From: Ideonella_A sp963843805 | Lineage (GTDB): Bacteria; Pseudomonadota; Gammaproteobacteria; Burkholderiales; Burkholderiaceae_C | Length of the DNA: 64,000 nt | Reading direction: 5' to 3' | Assembly: GCA_963843805.1 (NCBI GenBank) | Contig: CAWJLY010000010.1 | Location: 1 to 64,000, forward strand | Shown: piece by piece, positions 39,962 to 49,591 of the stretch | How positions within the stretch are numbered: position 1 is the first letter of the stretch | Layout of the letters: each line of letters opens with the position of its first letter | The notes under the pieces: generated by a model | What the model saw: the letters and a program-made list of their open reading frames with translations, nothing else | Told to the model about the DNA's origin: nothing | The model's database searches: none | Position numbers and translations under genes: made by a program

Positions 39962-39998
39962 TCCACTTCGCACCTTGCCTTCAATTGACAGGCCTTCC

Positions 39999-40394
39999 AT
40001 GACCGCACCGATGAGCCCACCCGATCTGGCCGATTGCCGCCGGTTGTTTCTGCGCAACTACAAGGTTCATGCCCATATCGGTGCCCATTCATTCGAGAAA
40101 CTCGGCGCACAGCGGGTCGTCTTCAACGTCGATCTGTATGTGCCGCTTGCCGAATCGACTCCGGCCCACGACCGGCTCGATGAAGTGCTCGACTACGATT
40201 TCATCCGCACCACCATCCGCGAGCGCATTGCACGCGGCCATATCGTGCTGCAGGAAACGCTGTGCGACGATGTGTTGCAGATGATGCTGGCCAATCCGCG
40301 CGTGCGAGCGGCCCGCGTGTCGACCGAGAAGACCGACGTCTACGACGACTGCGATGCGGTTGGCTGCGAGGTGTTCGGCATCAATCCGCGCTGA
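39999..40394 (+). CDS. folB: Dihydroneopterin aldolase
   Basis: Intact 131-residue enzyme converting dihydroneopterin to 6-hydroxymethyl-dihydropterin in folate synthesis. IGAHSFEKLGAQRVVFNVDL, DEVLDYDFIRTTIRERI and VLQETLCDDVLQMML contain the conserved Glu and Lys-region positions. STEKTDVYDDCDAVGCEVF ends the domain. The ATG at 39999 gives MTAPMSPPDLADCRRLFLRN. It converges with ttcA and follows the pteridine-reductase-like gene. Confidence 0.91.
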   Translation: MTAPMSPPDLADCRRLFLRNYKVHAHIGAHSFEKLGAQRVVFNVDLYVPLAESTPAHDRLDEVLDYDFIRTTIRERIARGHIVLQETLCDDVLQMMLANPRVRAARVSTEKTDVYDDCDAVGCEVFGINPR

Positions 40395-40404
40395 GCCGCG
40401 CGCC

Positions 40405-41353
40405 TCAGTCGAGTTGCACCGTCTGCGCGAAGCGATCGATGGCGTCGTCGCGGTCGAACAGCATGTCGCCCGATTGATTGGCGGCACCCGCCACCCGAAA
40501 CGCATCGAAATCGAACAACTCTCGATCGAGCAGGTGCGACGGGGCGACGTTGGTCAGCGCCGTCATCATGCTGCGCAGCCGCTGCGGATGGTCGCGGTCC
40601 CACTGCGCGAGCAACTCCTTCATCGCCCGCCGCTGCAAATTGGGTTGTGAGCCGCACAGATTGCACGGGATGATCGGAAACTGCATCGCCGCGGCAAAAC
40701 GCTTGATATCGGCCTCTTTGCAGTAGGCCAAGCGGTCGGATCACGGTATTGGTACCGTCGTCGGAGCGCAGTTTCGGCGGCATGGTTTTCAGCGTGCCGC
40801 CGAAAAACAGGTTCAACAGCAGCGTCTCGAGAATGTCATCGCGATGGTGGCCGAGCGCAATCTTGGTCGCGCCGAGTTCGCGCGCAGTGCGGTAAAGGAT
40901 GCCGCGGCGCAGGCGCGAACAGAGCGAGCAGGTCGTCTTGCCCTCAGGAACTTTTTCCTTCACCACGCTGTAGGTATCCTGCTCGACGATGCGATACGGC
41001 ACGTCGATCCGCTGCAGATAGGTCGGCAGCACATGCTGCGGAAAGCCGGGCTGCTTCTGGTCGAGGTTGACAGCGACGAGGTCGAAGCGGATCGGCGCAA
41101 TGCGACGCATGTACATCAACGTATCGAGCAGGGTGTACGAGTCGGCACCGCCGGACAGGCAGACCATCACCAGATCGCCGTCTTCGATCATCGAAAACTC
41201 GCGAACCGCGCGGCCGGCCAGCCGGCGGATCTTCTTCTGGGCGCCCGCCGCTGAATTGGACAATCGGATCGACGAGGCGGCGGCGCGGACGGTGCCGGAA
41301 CCTCCGCGCCTCGCAACGGTCTCACAAGCGGCGGGATCGCCGTTGCCGAGCAC
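40405..41353 (-). CDS. ttcA: tRNA 2-thiocytidine biosynthesis protein TtcA (one frameshift)
   Basis: Iron-sulfur PP-loop enzyme that thiolates C32 of tRNAs. KIRRLAGRAVREFSMIEDGD precedes the ATP loop VMVCLSGGADSYTLLDTL, in which Ala stands where most TtcA proteins have Lys. The cluster cysteines are in TCSLCSRLRRGILY and IIPCNLCGSQPNLQR. GATKIALGHHRDDILETLLL is present. A break near 40742 (extra T in CTTGG) splits NTVIRP from LAYCKEADIKRF. The start is uncertain: a GTG at 41353 gives a protein of about 315 residues. Confidence 0.9.
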
Positions 41354-41528
41354 GTCCTGCCGTTCGGACGAAAGAGTCGCCGATTGACTCGAATTGCCTG
41401 CTGATTCGGCTGCTCGGGTCGGCGTCGGTCTGGCTTTGATGGCTCATGGCGCGGCTTGGTTGGCGACTTTGCTGACTGGTTATTGTCTCAGTGCTGGCGA
41501 GACGATTCGATCGATGCGGGAGAACACG

Positions 41529-42125
41529 ATGTTGAAAACCTGGACCCTGTTGCTGCTGGCGGCCTTGCTGGGCGGTTGTGCGTCGATGAATCAGCTCAGC
41601 AGCGAGGTATCGACCTTCGGCAGCTGGCCGGCTGGTCAGGCGCAGCCGACATTCGTTTTCGACCGGTTGCCTTCGCAGCCGGCCGAAACCCGGCAGGCCC
41701 TCGAAGCGGCTGCGCTGCCGGCCTTGCAGCGCGCCGGTTTCAGGCAGGCCAGCGACGCCGGGCAGGCTGACTACATCGTCCAGCTCGGTGCCAGCATCAG
41801 CGCCGATCTGCGAACGATCGATGTGCTCGATTTCCATGCCCGCTTCGGCTGGCGCGGTTGGCATTACCGGCATTTCGACCCGGGCTGGGGGACCGGCTTC
41901 GGTCGATTGGGTGGCGGTTTTTACCCGACCACCTACCTGCGCGAAGTGGCGGTGCTGGTTCGCGATCGCCTCAGCGGGCAGACGGTGTATGAAACACGGG
42001 CTGCCAACAGCAGCAATTCCCCGTTCATGAACCATCTTCTGCCGGCCATGTTCGAGGCCGCATTGGCGAATTTTCCGAACCCGGCTGGCAGCCGCCGCGA
42101 CGTGGTCACGCCGATCGGCGGCTGA
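41529..42125 (+). CDS. DUF4136 domain lipoprotein
   Basis: Intact, 198 residues. The lipoprotein signal is MLKTWTLLLLAALLGGCASM with Cys17. The mature protein has SSEVSTFGSWP, RLPSQPAETRQALEAAALPA and ADYIVQLGAS, typical of DUF4136. YLREVAVLVRDRLSGQTVYE lies near the end. The family is of unknown function and probably anchored to the outer membrane facing the periplasm. The ATG at 41529 is preceded by CGGGAGAA, a fair ribosome-binding site. It is convergent with the DUF6279 gene. Confidence 0.86.
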   Translation: MLKTWTLLLLAALLGGCASMNQLSSEVSTFGSWPAGQAQPTFVFDRLPSQPAETRQALEAAALPALQRAGFRQASDAGQADYIVQLGASISADLRTIDVLDFHARFGWRGWHYRHFDPGWGTGFGRLGGGFYPTTYLREVAVLVRDRLSGQTVYETRAANSSNSPFMNHLLPAMFEAALANFPNPAGSRRDVVTPIGG

Positions 42126-42135
42126 CCCTCGTGCG

Positions 42136-43009
42136 TCAGGAATCGATGTCGCCCATCAGCAGATGGATATCGCTCTCCCAATCCTTCAGCTTGTCGACCA
42201 GCCGCTGGCGTTGCGCCGGCGTTGCCGCGTTGTGCACTTCGGCAACCAGCGCACAGTTGTAGTCGAACAGGCGCTGTTGGTAGGCACGGTAGTTCTCGCG
42301 GCTCGATTGGCGCATCTGCCGCCCCAGCAATAAGAGCTGTGCGCGAACCTTGCCCGGTGCGGTTTTCTCGTCAGCCCAGCGCTGCAGACTGTTCAGGATA
42401 TCTTGCTGACGGGCGCGACGCTCGACCAGCCAGAGTTCGGGATCGAACGGCGATTCGGCAGTCCGGCGTCTGACTGCCGTGCGCTGCTCGGCATTGAGCG
42501 GCCCGTAGAAATCTTCGGCCCGTTCGGTGAATCGCTTGATCGATTCACGCAACCGCGCATTGAACGACGCCTGCAGATATTCCTCCTTGAACTTGGCGTT
42601 GTTGGCTTCGTAACGCGAGGCGAGTTTGCTGATCTGCTCGGGGCGCAAGCTCATCGCGATCTCGGCAATCGCCGGGATGCCATGTTCGTAGGCGGTCGTC
42701 AGATGGTCCGACAGGGCGTCCGACCAGCGGCAAACCTGCGCCGGCGTGGTCGCTGCCAGCGCATCGACCTGCAACTGCCTGATCAAGACCTCGATACCGG
42801 CAAGCTGCGTCGTGCGATGCCAATAAAACCAATCCTTCAAGCCCTGGCGAACCTTCACCGACTGGCTCGAATCGAAATCGACGAAGCGATCGGCCCACCA
42901 GATAGGTCAACGTCGGGCCCTGGTTGTAGCCCAGCCGCAGCGCGCTGCAGCCGACCACCCCGACCAGCAGCCCGCCGATAATCAGCCGACGCACAAGGGA
43001 CGAACACAT
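42136..43009 (-). CDS. DUF6279 family lipoprotein (one frameshift)
   Basis: About 290 residues. Signal and lipobox: MCSSLVRRLIIGGLLVGVVGC, then SALRLGYNQGPTLTYLVG. After a break near 42890 it continues KVRQGLKDWFYWHRTTQL with a long helical body including SLRPEQISKLASRYEANN and FNARLRESIKRFTERAEDF. This is the DUF6279 pattern; function unknown. Its ATG and the ATG of glmU share the same CATG tetranucleotide on opposite strands. A GTG at codon 6 is an alternative start. Confidence 0.82.
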
Positions 43010-44385
43010 GGATCTGGATCTGGTCATCATGGCTGCCGGCAAAGGCACACGAATGAAATCGGCGCGGCCGAAAGTGCTTCATTCACTGGCTGGCAGAAGC
43101 TTATTGCAGCATGTTCTGCAGATGGCTGCCGGCCTGTCGCCGCAAAGCCTGATCGTCGTGACGGGGCATGGCGCCGACGAGGTCGAGGCGCAGTCGGCCG
43201 GCCCCGGCATCCAGTTTGTCCGCCAGATGCCACAACACGGCACCGGCCATGCCGTGCAGCAGGCGGTGCCGCTGTTGCATGACAGAGGGACGACGCTGAT
43301 CCTGAATGGCGATGTGCCGCTGATCGAACGCTCGACCGCCCAGGCTCTGCTGGCGGCATGTGCCGGCGAACGACTGGCGCTGTTGACCGTCGAACTCGCC
43401 GACCCGACCGGCTACGGCCGGATCGTCCGCGATGCGGATGGCCAGATCACCGGCATCGTCGAACACAAGGACGCCAGCCAAGCGCAGCGGCAGCTCAGCG
43501 AGGTGTATACCGGCGTGATGGCGGCGCCGACCGCCCAGCTGAAGCAATGGCTGTCGCGGCTGACCAACAACAATAGCCAGGGCGAGTATTACCTGACCGA
43601 TGTCGTCGCGATGGCGGTTGCCGACGGCGTGCCGGTGGTTCATGCAATGGCCGCTAACGAAACCGAGGTGCTGGGTGTCAACAGCCCGCTGCAACTGTCG
43701 CATCTGGAACGCCGGTTCCAGCAACGCGCCGCCGAGCAGTTGATGGAAGCCGGGGTCAGACTGGCCGATCCGGCCCGCTTCGATCTGCGCGGCGAGTTGA
43801 TTTGCGGCCGTGATGTCGAGATCGATGTCAACTGCGTCTTCGAAGGCCGGGTCAGCCTGGCGGACGACGTCCGAGTCGGTGCCAACTGCTGCATCAGGAA
43901 TGCGCAGATCGGCGCAGGCACGGTGATCCAGGCGTTCACCCACATCGACGGCGACAAAGATCGGTGTGGTGGTCGGCGCCCATGCCGTGGTGGGTCCGTT
44001 CGCGCGGCTGCGGCCCGGCGCCGATCTTGGCGACGACGTGCACATCGGCAATTTTGTCGAGGTCAAGAACAGCCGGCTGGGCCGCGGCTCGAAGGCCAAC
44101 CACCTGGCCTATCTCGGCGATTCGACGCTCGGCGAGCGCGTCAACTACGGTGCCGGCAGCATCACCGCAAACTACGACGGCGCAAACAAGCACCGCACGG
44201 CCATCGGCAACGATGTCCACATCGGCAGCAACTGCGTGTTGGTCGCGCCGATGACGATCGGCGACGGCGCAACCATCGGCGCCGGCTCGACCCTGGCCAA
44301 GGATGCACCTGCCGGCCAGTTGACCGTCGCGCGTGCCCGCCAATCAAGCCTGGCCAACTGGCGGCGCGCAGTAAAAAGCCGGTAA
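43008..44385 (+). CDS. glmU: Bifunctional GlmU: UDP-GlcNAc pyrophosphorylase/GlcN-1-P acetyltransferase (one frameshift)
   Basis: Makes UDP-GlcNAc for peptidoglycan and LPS. The uridylyltransferase domain starts MDLDLVIMAAGKGTRMKS and has QHGTGHAVQQAVP, LILNGDVPLIE and NNNSQGEYYLTDVVAMAVAD. The left-handed beta-helix domain has IGAGTVIQAFTHID and, after a break near 43962, VVVGAHAVVGPFARLRPGA. GSKANHLAYLGDSTLGERVN and NYDGANKHRTAIGN carry the acetyltransferase site. It ends at about 458 residues. The Shine-Dalgarno AAGGGA lies inside the divergent DUF6279 gene. Confidence 0.94.
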
Positions 44386-44392
44386 GTGCCGG

Positions 44393-45256
44393 TCAGCGGG
44401 CTGGCGTGGACGGCGCCGCAGCGGATGGAGCAGGCGCCAGCTCGGCAAGGCTGCTCGCGGCCAGGCACAGATCGTCCCAGGCGCGCGCCTTTTCCTGTGG
44501 GTTGCGCAGCAGATAGGCAGGGTGATAGGTCACCACCAGCGGAACGCCTTGATAGTGGTGGACCCGCCCTCGCAGGCGACCGATCGGCTCGCTGCTGCGC
44601 AGCAGGCTTTGCACTGCAAAACGGCCCATCGCAAGAATGATTCGCGGCTTCACCAAGCCAATCTGGCGGATCAGAAACGGCTCGCAGGTTGCCAGTTCAT
44701 CGGCGGTCGGATTGCGGTTGCCCGGTGGCCGGCATTTCAACGTATTGGCGATATAGACCTGGCGTTCGGGGCCGCCCTCGTCGCGGCGAAGGCCGAGCGC
44801 ACGCAACATGTTGTCGAGCAGTTGACCCGAGCGGCCGACGAAGGGCTCGCCCAACTTGTCCTCCTGCTCGCCGGGCGCCTCGCCGACGATCATCCAGTGC
44901 GCAGACGGATGGCCGACACCGAATACCGTCTGCGTTCGCCCCTGGCACAGACCGCAGGCGATGCAGCAGGCAACCGCAGCTTGCAGCTCGGTCCAGTCAA
45001 GGCCATCTGCTGAAGCAGCGGCGGTTTCGCCCGGCATCAAAACGGGCGCGGCGGGCGCGGCGGTCAGCGCTGCCGGCAGCGATCGCGTTTCAGCCAGCGG
45101 GTGCGGCGCCCTGGCCACGTCAGCTCTTGCTCGCGCAAGGGCCAATTGACTGTCGCCGGTCGGTTCGGCACTGCGCTCGGCAACCGGCGCCGGCGCCAGC
45201 CATCCCGCCAAGCCAAACTCGGCCAGCATCCGACGTTGCCGATCGCTCCAGCCCAT
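44393..45256 (-). CDS. Iron-sulfur uracil-DNA glycosylase
   Basis: Intact 287-residue family 4/5-type UDG. Motif A is VGEAPGEQEDKLGEPFVG and motif B is VVTYHPAYLLRNP. Cysteines of the 4Fe-4S cluster lie in CCIACGLC (about residues 97-104), in TLKCRPPGNRNP and in ELATCEPF. The first 85 residues are an Ala/Pro-rich linker typical of Burkholderiales homologs, which carry a short N-terminal helical segment. It removes uracil from deaminated DNA. Its ATG shares a base with the rimI stop. Confidence 0.92.
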   Translation of the reverse strand: MGWSDRQRRMLAEFGLAGWLAPAPVAERSAEPTGDSQLALARARADVARAPHPLAETRSLPAALTAAPAAPVLMPGETAAASADGLDWTELQAAVACCIACGLCQGRTQTVFGVGHPSAHWMIVGEAPGEQEDKLGEPFVGRSGQLLDNMLRALGLRRDEGGPERQVYIANTLKCRPPGNRNPTADELATCEPFLIRQIGLVKPRIILAMGRFAVQSLLRSSEPIGRLRGRVHHYQGVPLVVTYHPAYLLRNPQEKARAWDDLCLAASSLAELAPAPSAAAPSTPAR

Positions 45257-45756
45257 CAGCTTGACCGGTCTGCGGAAGAATCAGGCGTCGCTGTCGCGAT
45301 GCTCATCACGACGGCGTCTTCGCGCGCACCCCCGCCGGTCGGATAGTAGTTGCGGCGGATGCCGATCTCGTTGTAGCCGTAACGCTTGTACAGCGCACGA
45401 GCGCGCTGGTTGCCGACCCGTACTTCGAGCCACAACATCGCTGCCGATGTGGCGCGGCAATGCGCCAGCAAGCTGTCGAGCATGAAGCGCGCATGGCCGC
45501 GGTGCTGCAAAGCCGGTGCGACAGTGAGATTGAGCAAGTGCATCTCGTCGACGCCGGCCATCGCGACCAGGTAGCCGGCCAACAGGCCATGCTCGTCGTA
45601 GAGAAGGCGGCCCAGATAGCCGGCATGCAGCGAGTCGAGGAAATTGCCGCGGCTCCACGGAAATTCATAGGCCGCTTGCTCGATCGCCAGCACCGCCGGC
45701 AAATCGGACGGCATCATGTCGTCGAGGCGGCGCTGCGGCCTGAGGACCGCGTTCAT
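45256..45756 (-). CDS. rimI: Ribosomal-protein-alanine N-acetyltransferase
   Basis: Intact 166-residue GNAT. The acetyl-CoA loop region is LNLTVAPALQHRGHARFMLD, where QHRGHA replaces the usual Q/RxxGxG/A. WLEVRVGNQRARALYKRYGY and GIRRNYYPTGG are the C-terminal family signatures. RimI acetylates S18 in E. coli. It stands between tsaB and the UDG gene, the standard tsaB-rimI-udg order of Betaproteobacteria. Confidence 0.92.
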   Translation of the reverse strand: MNAVLRPQRRLDDMMPSDLPAVLAIEQAAYEFPWSRGNFLDSLHAGYLGRLLYDEHGLLAGYLVAMAGVDEMHLLNLTVAPALQHRGHARFMLDSLLAHCRATSAAMLWLEVRVGNQRARALYKRYGYNEIGIRRNYYPTGGGAREDAVVMSIATATPDSSADRSS

Positions 45757-45796
45757 CGGTCGCTCCGATAACTGGGCAGACGACCGACAATCGCCT

Positions 45797-46582
45797 TCAT
45801 GCGGCCACCTTGGCGGCGCGTTCGACCTCGCGTTCGGCGGTGGTCAATGCAACCTTGTCGCGCAGGTACAGCGGCACGGCCTGCGCCGCGTCGAGACGGA
45901 TGCCGTCCTGCCATTGGCAGATCGACAGCCGCGCCAACGCCAACGCCCGGCTATCGGCTGCGCCGGTCCGGATCGCAGCGCCGTCGAAGCTGTCCAATCG
46001 CGATCCCATCGCAGCCAGCGCCGAGCCCGTCACCACGGCCCGGCCCCTGCCGGCCTGCTGCCAGGCTTGCCAAGTGGCATTCAAGGCAGCCACGCTGTAG
46101 AGCGCCGGTGCAACCAGTGTCTGCCAGCGCTCGGGCCGCTCACCCTGCCAGCGGTAAGCCGCCGCATAGATCTCATCCATCCGCGCATCCTGGACCACCC
46201 AGACCGTATCGATGGCCAGCGCGGCCATGGGATCACGAACCGATTCGGCCACCATCATCAGGCTGTCGACTGGCAGCACCGGTTTGCCGGCACCGAAGGC
46301 CAAGCCCTGGGCGACCGAGCAGGCCGTCCGCAGCCCGGTGAAGGCACCCGGACCGCAGCCGAACGCAATCGCATCGATTTGTGGCAAGCGAAGGCCTGCT
46401 CGGTCGAGCAGGTCGCGGATGTCCGGCAGCAGCGACGTCGATGCGCGAGCGCCGCCCGCAGAATCAAGCGTCAGGATGCCACCGGGAGCGATCAACGCCA
46501 GGCTCGACGATTCGGTTGCGGTATCGAATGCGACCAGACGACACGTCAGTGCCAAGGGGGCTGCAGTCTCGACAGGGGCCAT
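45797..46582 (-). CDS. tsaB: tRNA t6A biosynthesis protein TsaB
   Basis: Intact 261-residue ASKHA-fold protein, the scaffold of the TsaBDE complex for t6A37. LVAFDTATESSSLALIAPGG is the phosphate-1-like loop. AIAFGCGPGAFTGLRTACSVAQGLA is the family signature, and VVQDARMDEIYAAAYRW follows. The last 120 residues are shorter and less conserved, as in other TsaB proteins. It heads the tsaB-rimI-udg operon; tsaC for the same modification is about 3 kb to the right. Confidence 0.92.
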   Translation of the reverse strand: MAPVETAAPLALTCRLVAFDTATESSSLALIAPGGILTLDSAGGARASTSLLPDIRDLLDRAGLRLPQIDAIAFGCGPGAFTGLRTACSVAQGLAFGAGKPVLPVDSLMMVAESVRDPMAALAIDTVWVVQDARMDEIYAAAYRWQGERPERWQTLVAPALYSVAALNATWQAWQQAGRGRAVVTGSALAAMGSRLDSFDGAAIRTGAADSRALALARLSICQWQDGIRLDAAQAVPLYLRDKVALTTAEREVERAAKVAA

Positions 46583-46756
46583 CGCCGAAGTTTAGGGCAA
46601 CGCCCGCTTGGCCCTTCACGGTGCTCGCTGCCCGAATCCTCGCTGCAGGCGGTCTGCACGCGCCTGCAACGCAGACGGCGGCCTGGCGGCCAGTTTCCGC
46701 CCGCTCCCACAACGACTGGTCGCGGTGTCGGCACAACGCCATGCCATCATTCCGAC

Positions 46757-48253
46757 ATGTCGCTCGATGCACCGTCGCCTGCCGTTTCGAACCGTCTGCT
46801 TCGGCAGCTTGGCGTGTGGCTGCTGGCGGCATCGACCCTGTGCTGGCAACCCGTCGCGGCGCAGACCGGGTTGCCGGACGAGGTCATCGCCGCGCTGCAG
46901 GCTGCCGAATTGGCACCCGGCGATCTGGTGGCGGTGGTCCAGGAGGCTGGCAGCAACCTGCCACCTCGGCTGGCCTGGAACGCGCTCCGGCCGGTCAACC
47001 CGGCATCGCTGATGAAACTGTTTCCGGCCGTCGCCGCGCTCGAACTGCTCGGCCCTGCATGGCAGTGGTCGACTCCGGTCTGGCTGAGCGGAGCCCTGCC
47101 ACCGCCACGCGCAGGCGCGGCGACGGGCCATGTCGGGTCCGAGGGCATCTATGAAGGCGACGTCACGATCCGCGGCAGCGGCGACCCGACCTTGACGATC
47201 GAGCGGGTGTGGCTGCTGCTGAACCGGCTGCAACAACTGGGAATCCGCGACATTCGCGGCGATATCGTCATCGATCGAACGGCGTTCGGCCAGCCGGCCG
47301 GCGGCGCCGGCGATTTCGACGATGAACCGCTGCGGCCCTACAACGTCCAGCCCGATGCATTGCTGCTGAATCAGAAGGTGTTGTTCATCAGCTTTACCCC
47401 GGATCCCAGCCAGGGGATTGCGCGCATCGCAATCGAGCCACCACTCGATGGCGTCGAGGTGCCGGCCAGCGTTGCACTGTCGGATCAAGCCTGCGCCGAC
47501 TGGCGCAGCGGCCTGCAGGCGGATTTCGGCAACCCCACGGCCCCCCGCTTCAGCGGCGCATTTCCGGTCTCCTGCGGCAGCAAGACGCTGGCCGTTGGCC
47601 TATCCGGACCCGCAGACTTACAACGGGCGCTTGCTGGTCGGCCTGTGGCGGGCGATGGGTGGCGCGATCAGCGGGCGCGTTCGTGACGGCATCGCCCCGC
47701 GCACGAAGCCGAGCTTTCGAGGTGCAATCGCCGCCACTGGCCGATGTCGTTCGCGATATCAACAAATTCAGCAACAACGTGATGGCGCAGCAGTTGTTTC
47801 TCAGCCTGCCACTGGCCTTGCATGGCGATGGCAGCGTGGCCGCCGCCCGCCGCAGCCTGCTCGAATGGGCACGTCCGTGGCTCGGCGACGAGCTGGCCGC
47901 ATCGATGGTGATCGACAACGGATCGGGCCTGTCGCGCGACAACCGCGTCAGCGCGTTGGCGGTGACCAGGCTGCTGCAGCGCTCATGGGCCAGCCCGGTG
48001 ATGGCCGAACTGTTCGAGCTCGCTGCCAGTCAGCGGGATAGACGGCACGATGCGCCGTTCGGCGATTCCGCTCGGCCGGGCCCATCTGAAAACCGGCTCG
48101 CTGCGCGACGTGGCCGGAATCGCCGGATTTGTGCTGGCCGACAATGGCCGACGCTATATCGTCGTCGGCATCATCAACCACCCGAATGCCAACCGTGGCC
48201 GCCCGGCACTCGATCAACTCGCGCGCTGGGCCGTGCGCTCGGCCAGCCGCTGA
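46757..48253 (+). CDS. dacB: D-Ala-D-Ala carboxypeptidase/endopeptidase, PBP4 type (two or more frameshifts)
   Basis: Periplasmic DD-peptidase of about 495 residues. A signal peptide (LLRQLGVWLLAASTLCWQPV) precedes the peptidase. SxxK is in NPASLMKLFPAVAAL. The PBP4 insertion domain is marked by GDVTIRGSGDPTLTIERVW and GDIVIDRTAFGQ. SxN is in DINKFSNNVMAQQLFL and KTG in HLKTGSLRDVAGIAG. Breaks lie near 47610-47690 and 48030. The ATG at 46757 gives MSLDAPSPAVSNRL. It is divergent from tsaB with 174 bp between. Confidence 0.9.
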
Positions 48254-48281
48254 GCCGGCCCGCGGTTACCAGGAACATCAC

Positions 48282-48568
48282 ATGCCGAACTGGACCGACT
48301 GGACCGGTTATGCCGCCGCCACGCTGACCACCTTGTCGTTCGTTCCGCAGGCCTGGCTGAGTTTTCGCAGCCGCGACGTCAGCGGCATCTCGCTCGGCAT
48401 GTACAGCATCTTCACCGTCGGCATCGCGCTCTGGCTGGCCTATGGCATTCTGCTGGACGCCTGGCCGATCATCATCGCCAATGCGATCACGCTGGCGCTG
48501 TCGCCGAGCATCCTGATGCTCAAGCTGCGCGCAGCGGCCCGACGCGACCGGCGCGCAGACAACGCTGA
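48282..48568 (+). CDS. SemiSWEET-type sugar transporter (end obscured)
   Basis: About 95 residues with three membrane helices, the half-transporter size. TGYAAATLTTLSFVPQAWLS holds the PQ motif. DVSGISLGMYSIFTVGIALW and the third helix PIIIANAITLALSPSILMLKL follow. SemiSWEETs dimerise and move sugars across the inner membrane. The frame runs on past 48568 only as antisense to the SGNH gene; a TGA at 48566-48568 in a neighbouring frame is the likely true stop, so one indel is probable near the end. It follows dacB by 28 bp. Confidence 0.82.
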
Positions 48569-48577
48569 CGCCGCGGA

Positions 48578-49573
48578 TCAGAACGGGTTGTTGCGCGCCA
48601 CCGAGGCGCCGATCTCGCCGATCCGGAACTGCCCGCCAGCGCTCAGGTCGCAGCGAATCGGCCCACAGCCAGGTGCTGCCGTTGGCCAGATTGCCGCTGC
48701 TGTCGGTGACCAGGGTCTGCGTGGTGCAATTGGGCAGCGCGACGGTCGGCAGGCAGGCCGCCTGGGTGACGTTGACGAAACCGAAGTTGCCCGGAAAGTT
48801 GACCACGCTCTGGATTCGCTCGTCGGTCTGCACCAGGCCGATCTTGCGGCCGTCGTTCTGGATATCGACCCGCAGCTTGGCATTGAAACGCGCGGCCAGC
48901 GAGGTCAGCAACGCCGCCCGATCGGTATCCGGTCTTGGCGGCCTTCTCGGCCAGTGCGAAGGGCGTCTGCCCGAGATCGAGCACCTTGCCGAGCAGCACC
49001 TTGCCGCCGGCGTTGGCAACCCGGTTGACCTGCACCGCCAGCGCGGCGCCAGCGGCCTCGGCGGCGGCGCGTGGCCTGCTCGATGGTGATCGTCGGATAT
49101 TGCGCATAGATCGCCAGCACGTCGTTGGCGCCGACCAGCATCGTCACCAGATCCTTGTCGGACCGAAGCTGTCGCCGCCCGCCAGATGGGCGTTCACCTG
49201 GGCTGCCAGGTCGGCCACCTTGGCGCCGGGCGTCGGCCAGGATGCGGCTGCGTCGGCGCGACGACATTGGTCGGATTGCATTCGCGGAAAGACCAGGCCG
49301 AACGAGGCGGCCACCGTTTGCACCCAGATCGGGTTGCTGGCGCAATCGAGGGTCACGTTATCCGTCTGCAGCGCGTTGACGGTGTATTTGCTGCCGGTGG
49401 TGGTGATCACACTGGGCTCGTCGCCGAAGGCCAGCACGCGCTGGGCGTCGAAGGGCTCGAGCTGAGTGCCACCCCCACACGAGGCAAGCAAGCGCCGCCG
49501 CCCCGCCCAGCGCAAGCAGGCGAACCGATTTGCGCAACACCGCTGCGCCGCGAACCAGACCAGACATCGACAT
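48578..49573 (-). CDS. SGNH/GDSL-hydrolase-like lipoprotein (several frameshifts)
   Basis: About 330 residues over several frames. The N-terminus VRGAAVLRKSVRLLALGGAA and the lipobox LLASCGGG suggest a lipoprotein. Block I reads VLAFGDEPSVITTTG, with Glu where the catalytic Ser of GDS is expected. Block III is LVTMLVGANDVLAIYAQYP. KVLLGKVLDLGQTPFALAEK and GFVNVTQAACLPTVALP follow. A final STWLWADSLR is the nearest match to the block V Asp/His region. Catalysis is therefore doubtful as read, but indels limit certainty. It converges with the SemiSWEET gene. Confidence 0.72.
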
Positions 49574-49591
49574 AAATACTCCAAGAACCAC

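Noticed and set aside
41322..42035. Minus-strand frame that could extend ttcA upstream (contains FESIGDSFVRTAG)
   Set aside because: It lies in a different frame from ttcA, is mostly antisense to the DUF4136 lipoprotein gene, and shows no TtcA N-terminal features.
48129..49028. SemiSWEET reading frame of 299 residues suggesting a fusion protein
   Set aside because: Homology ends after about 90 residues; the remainder is antisense to the SGNH lipoprotein. A lost stop from an indel explains it.
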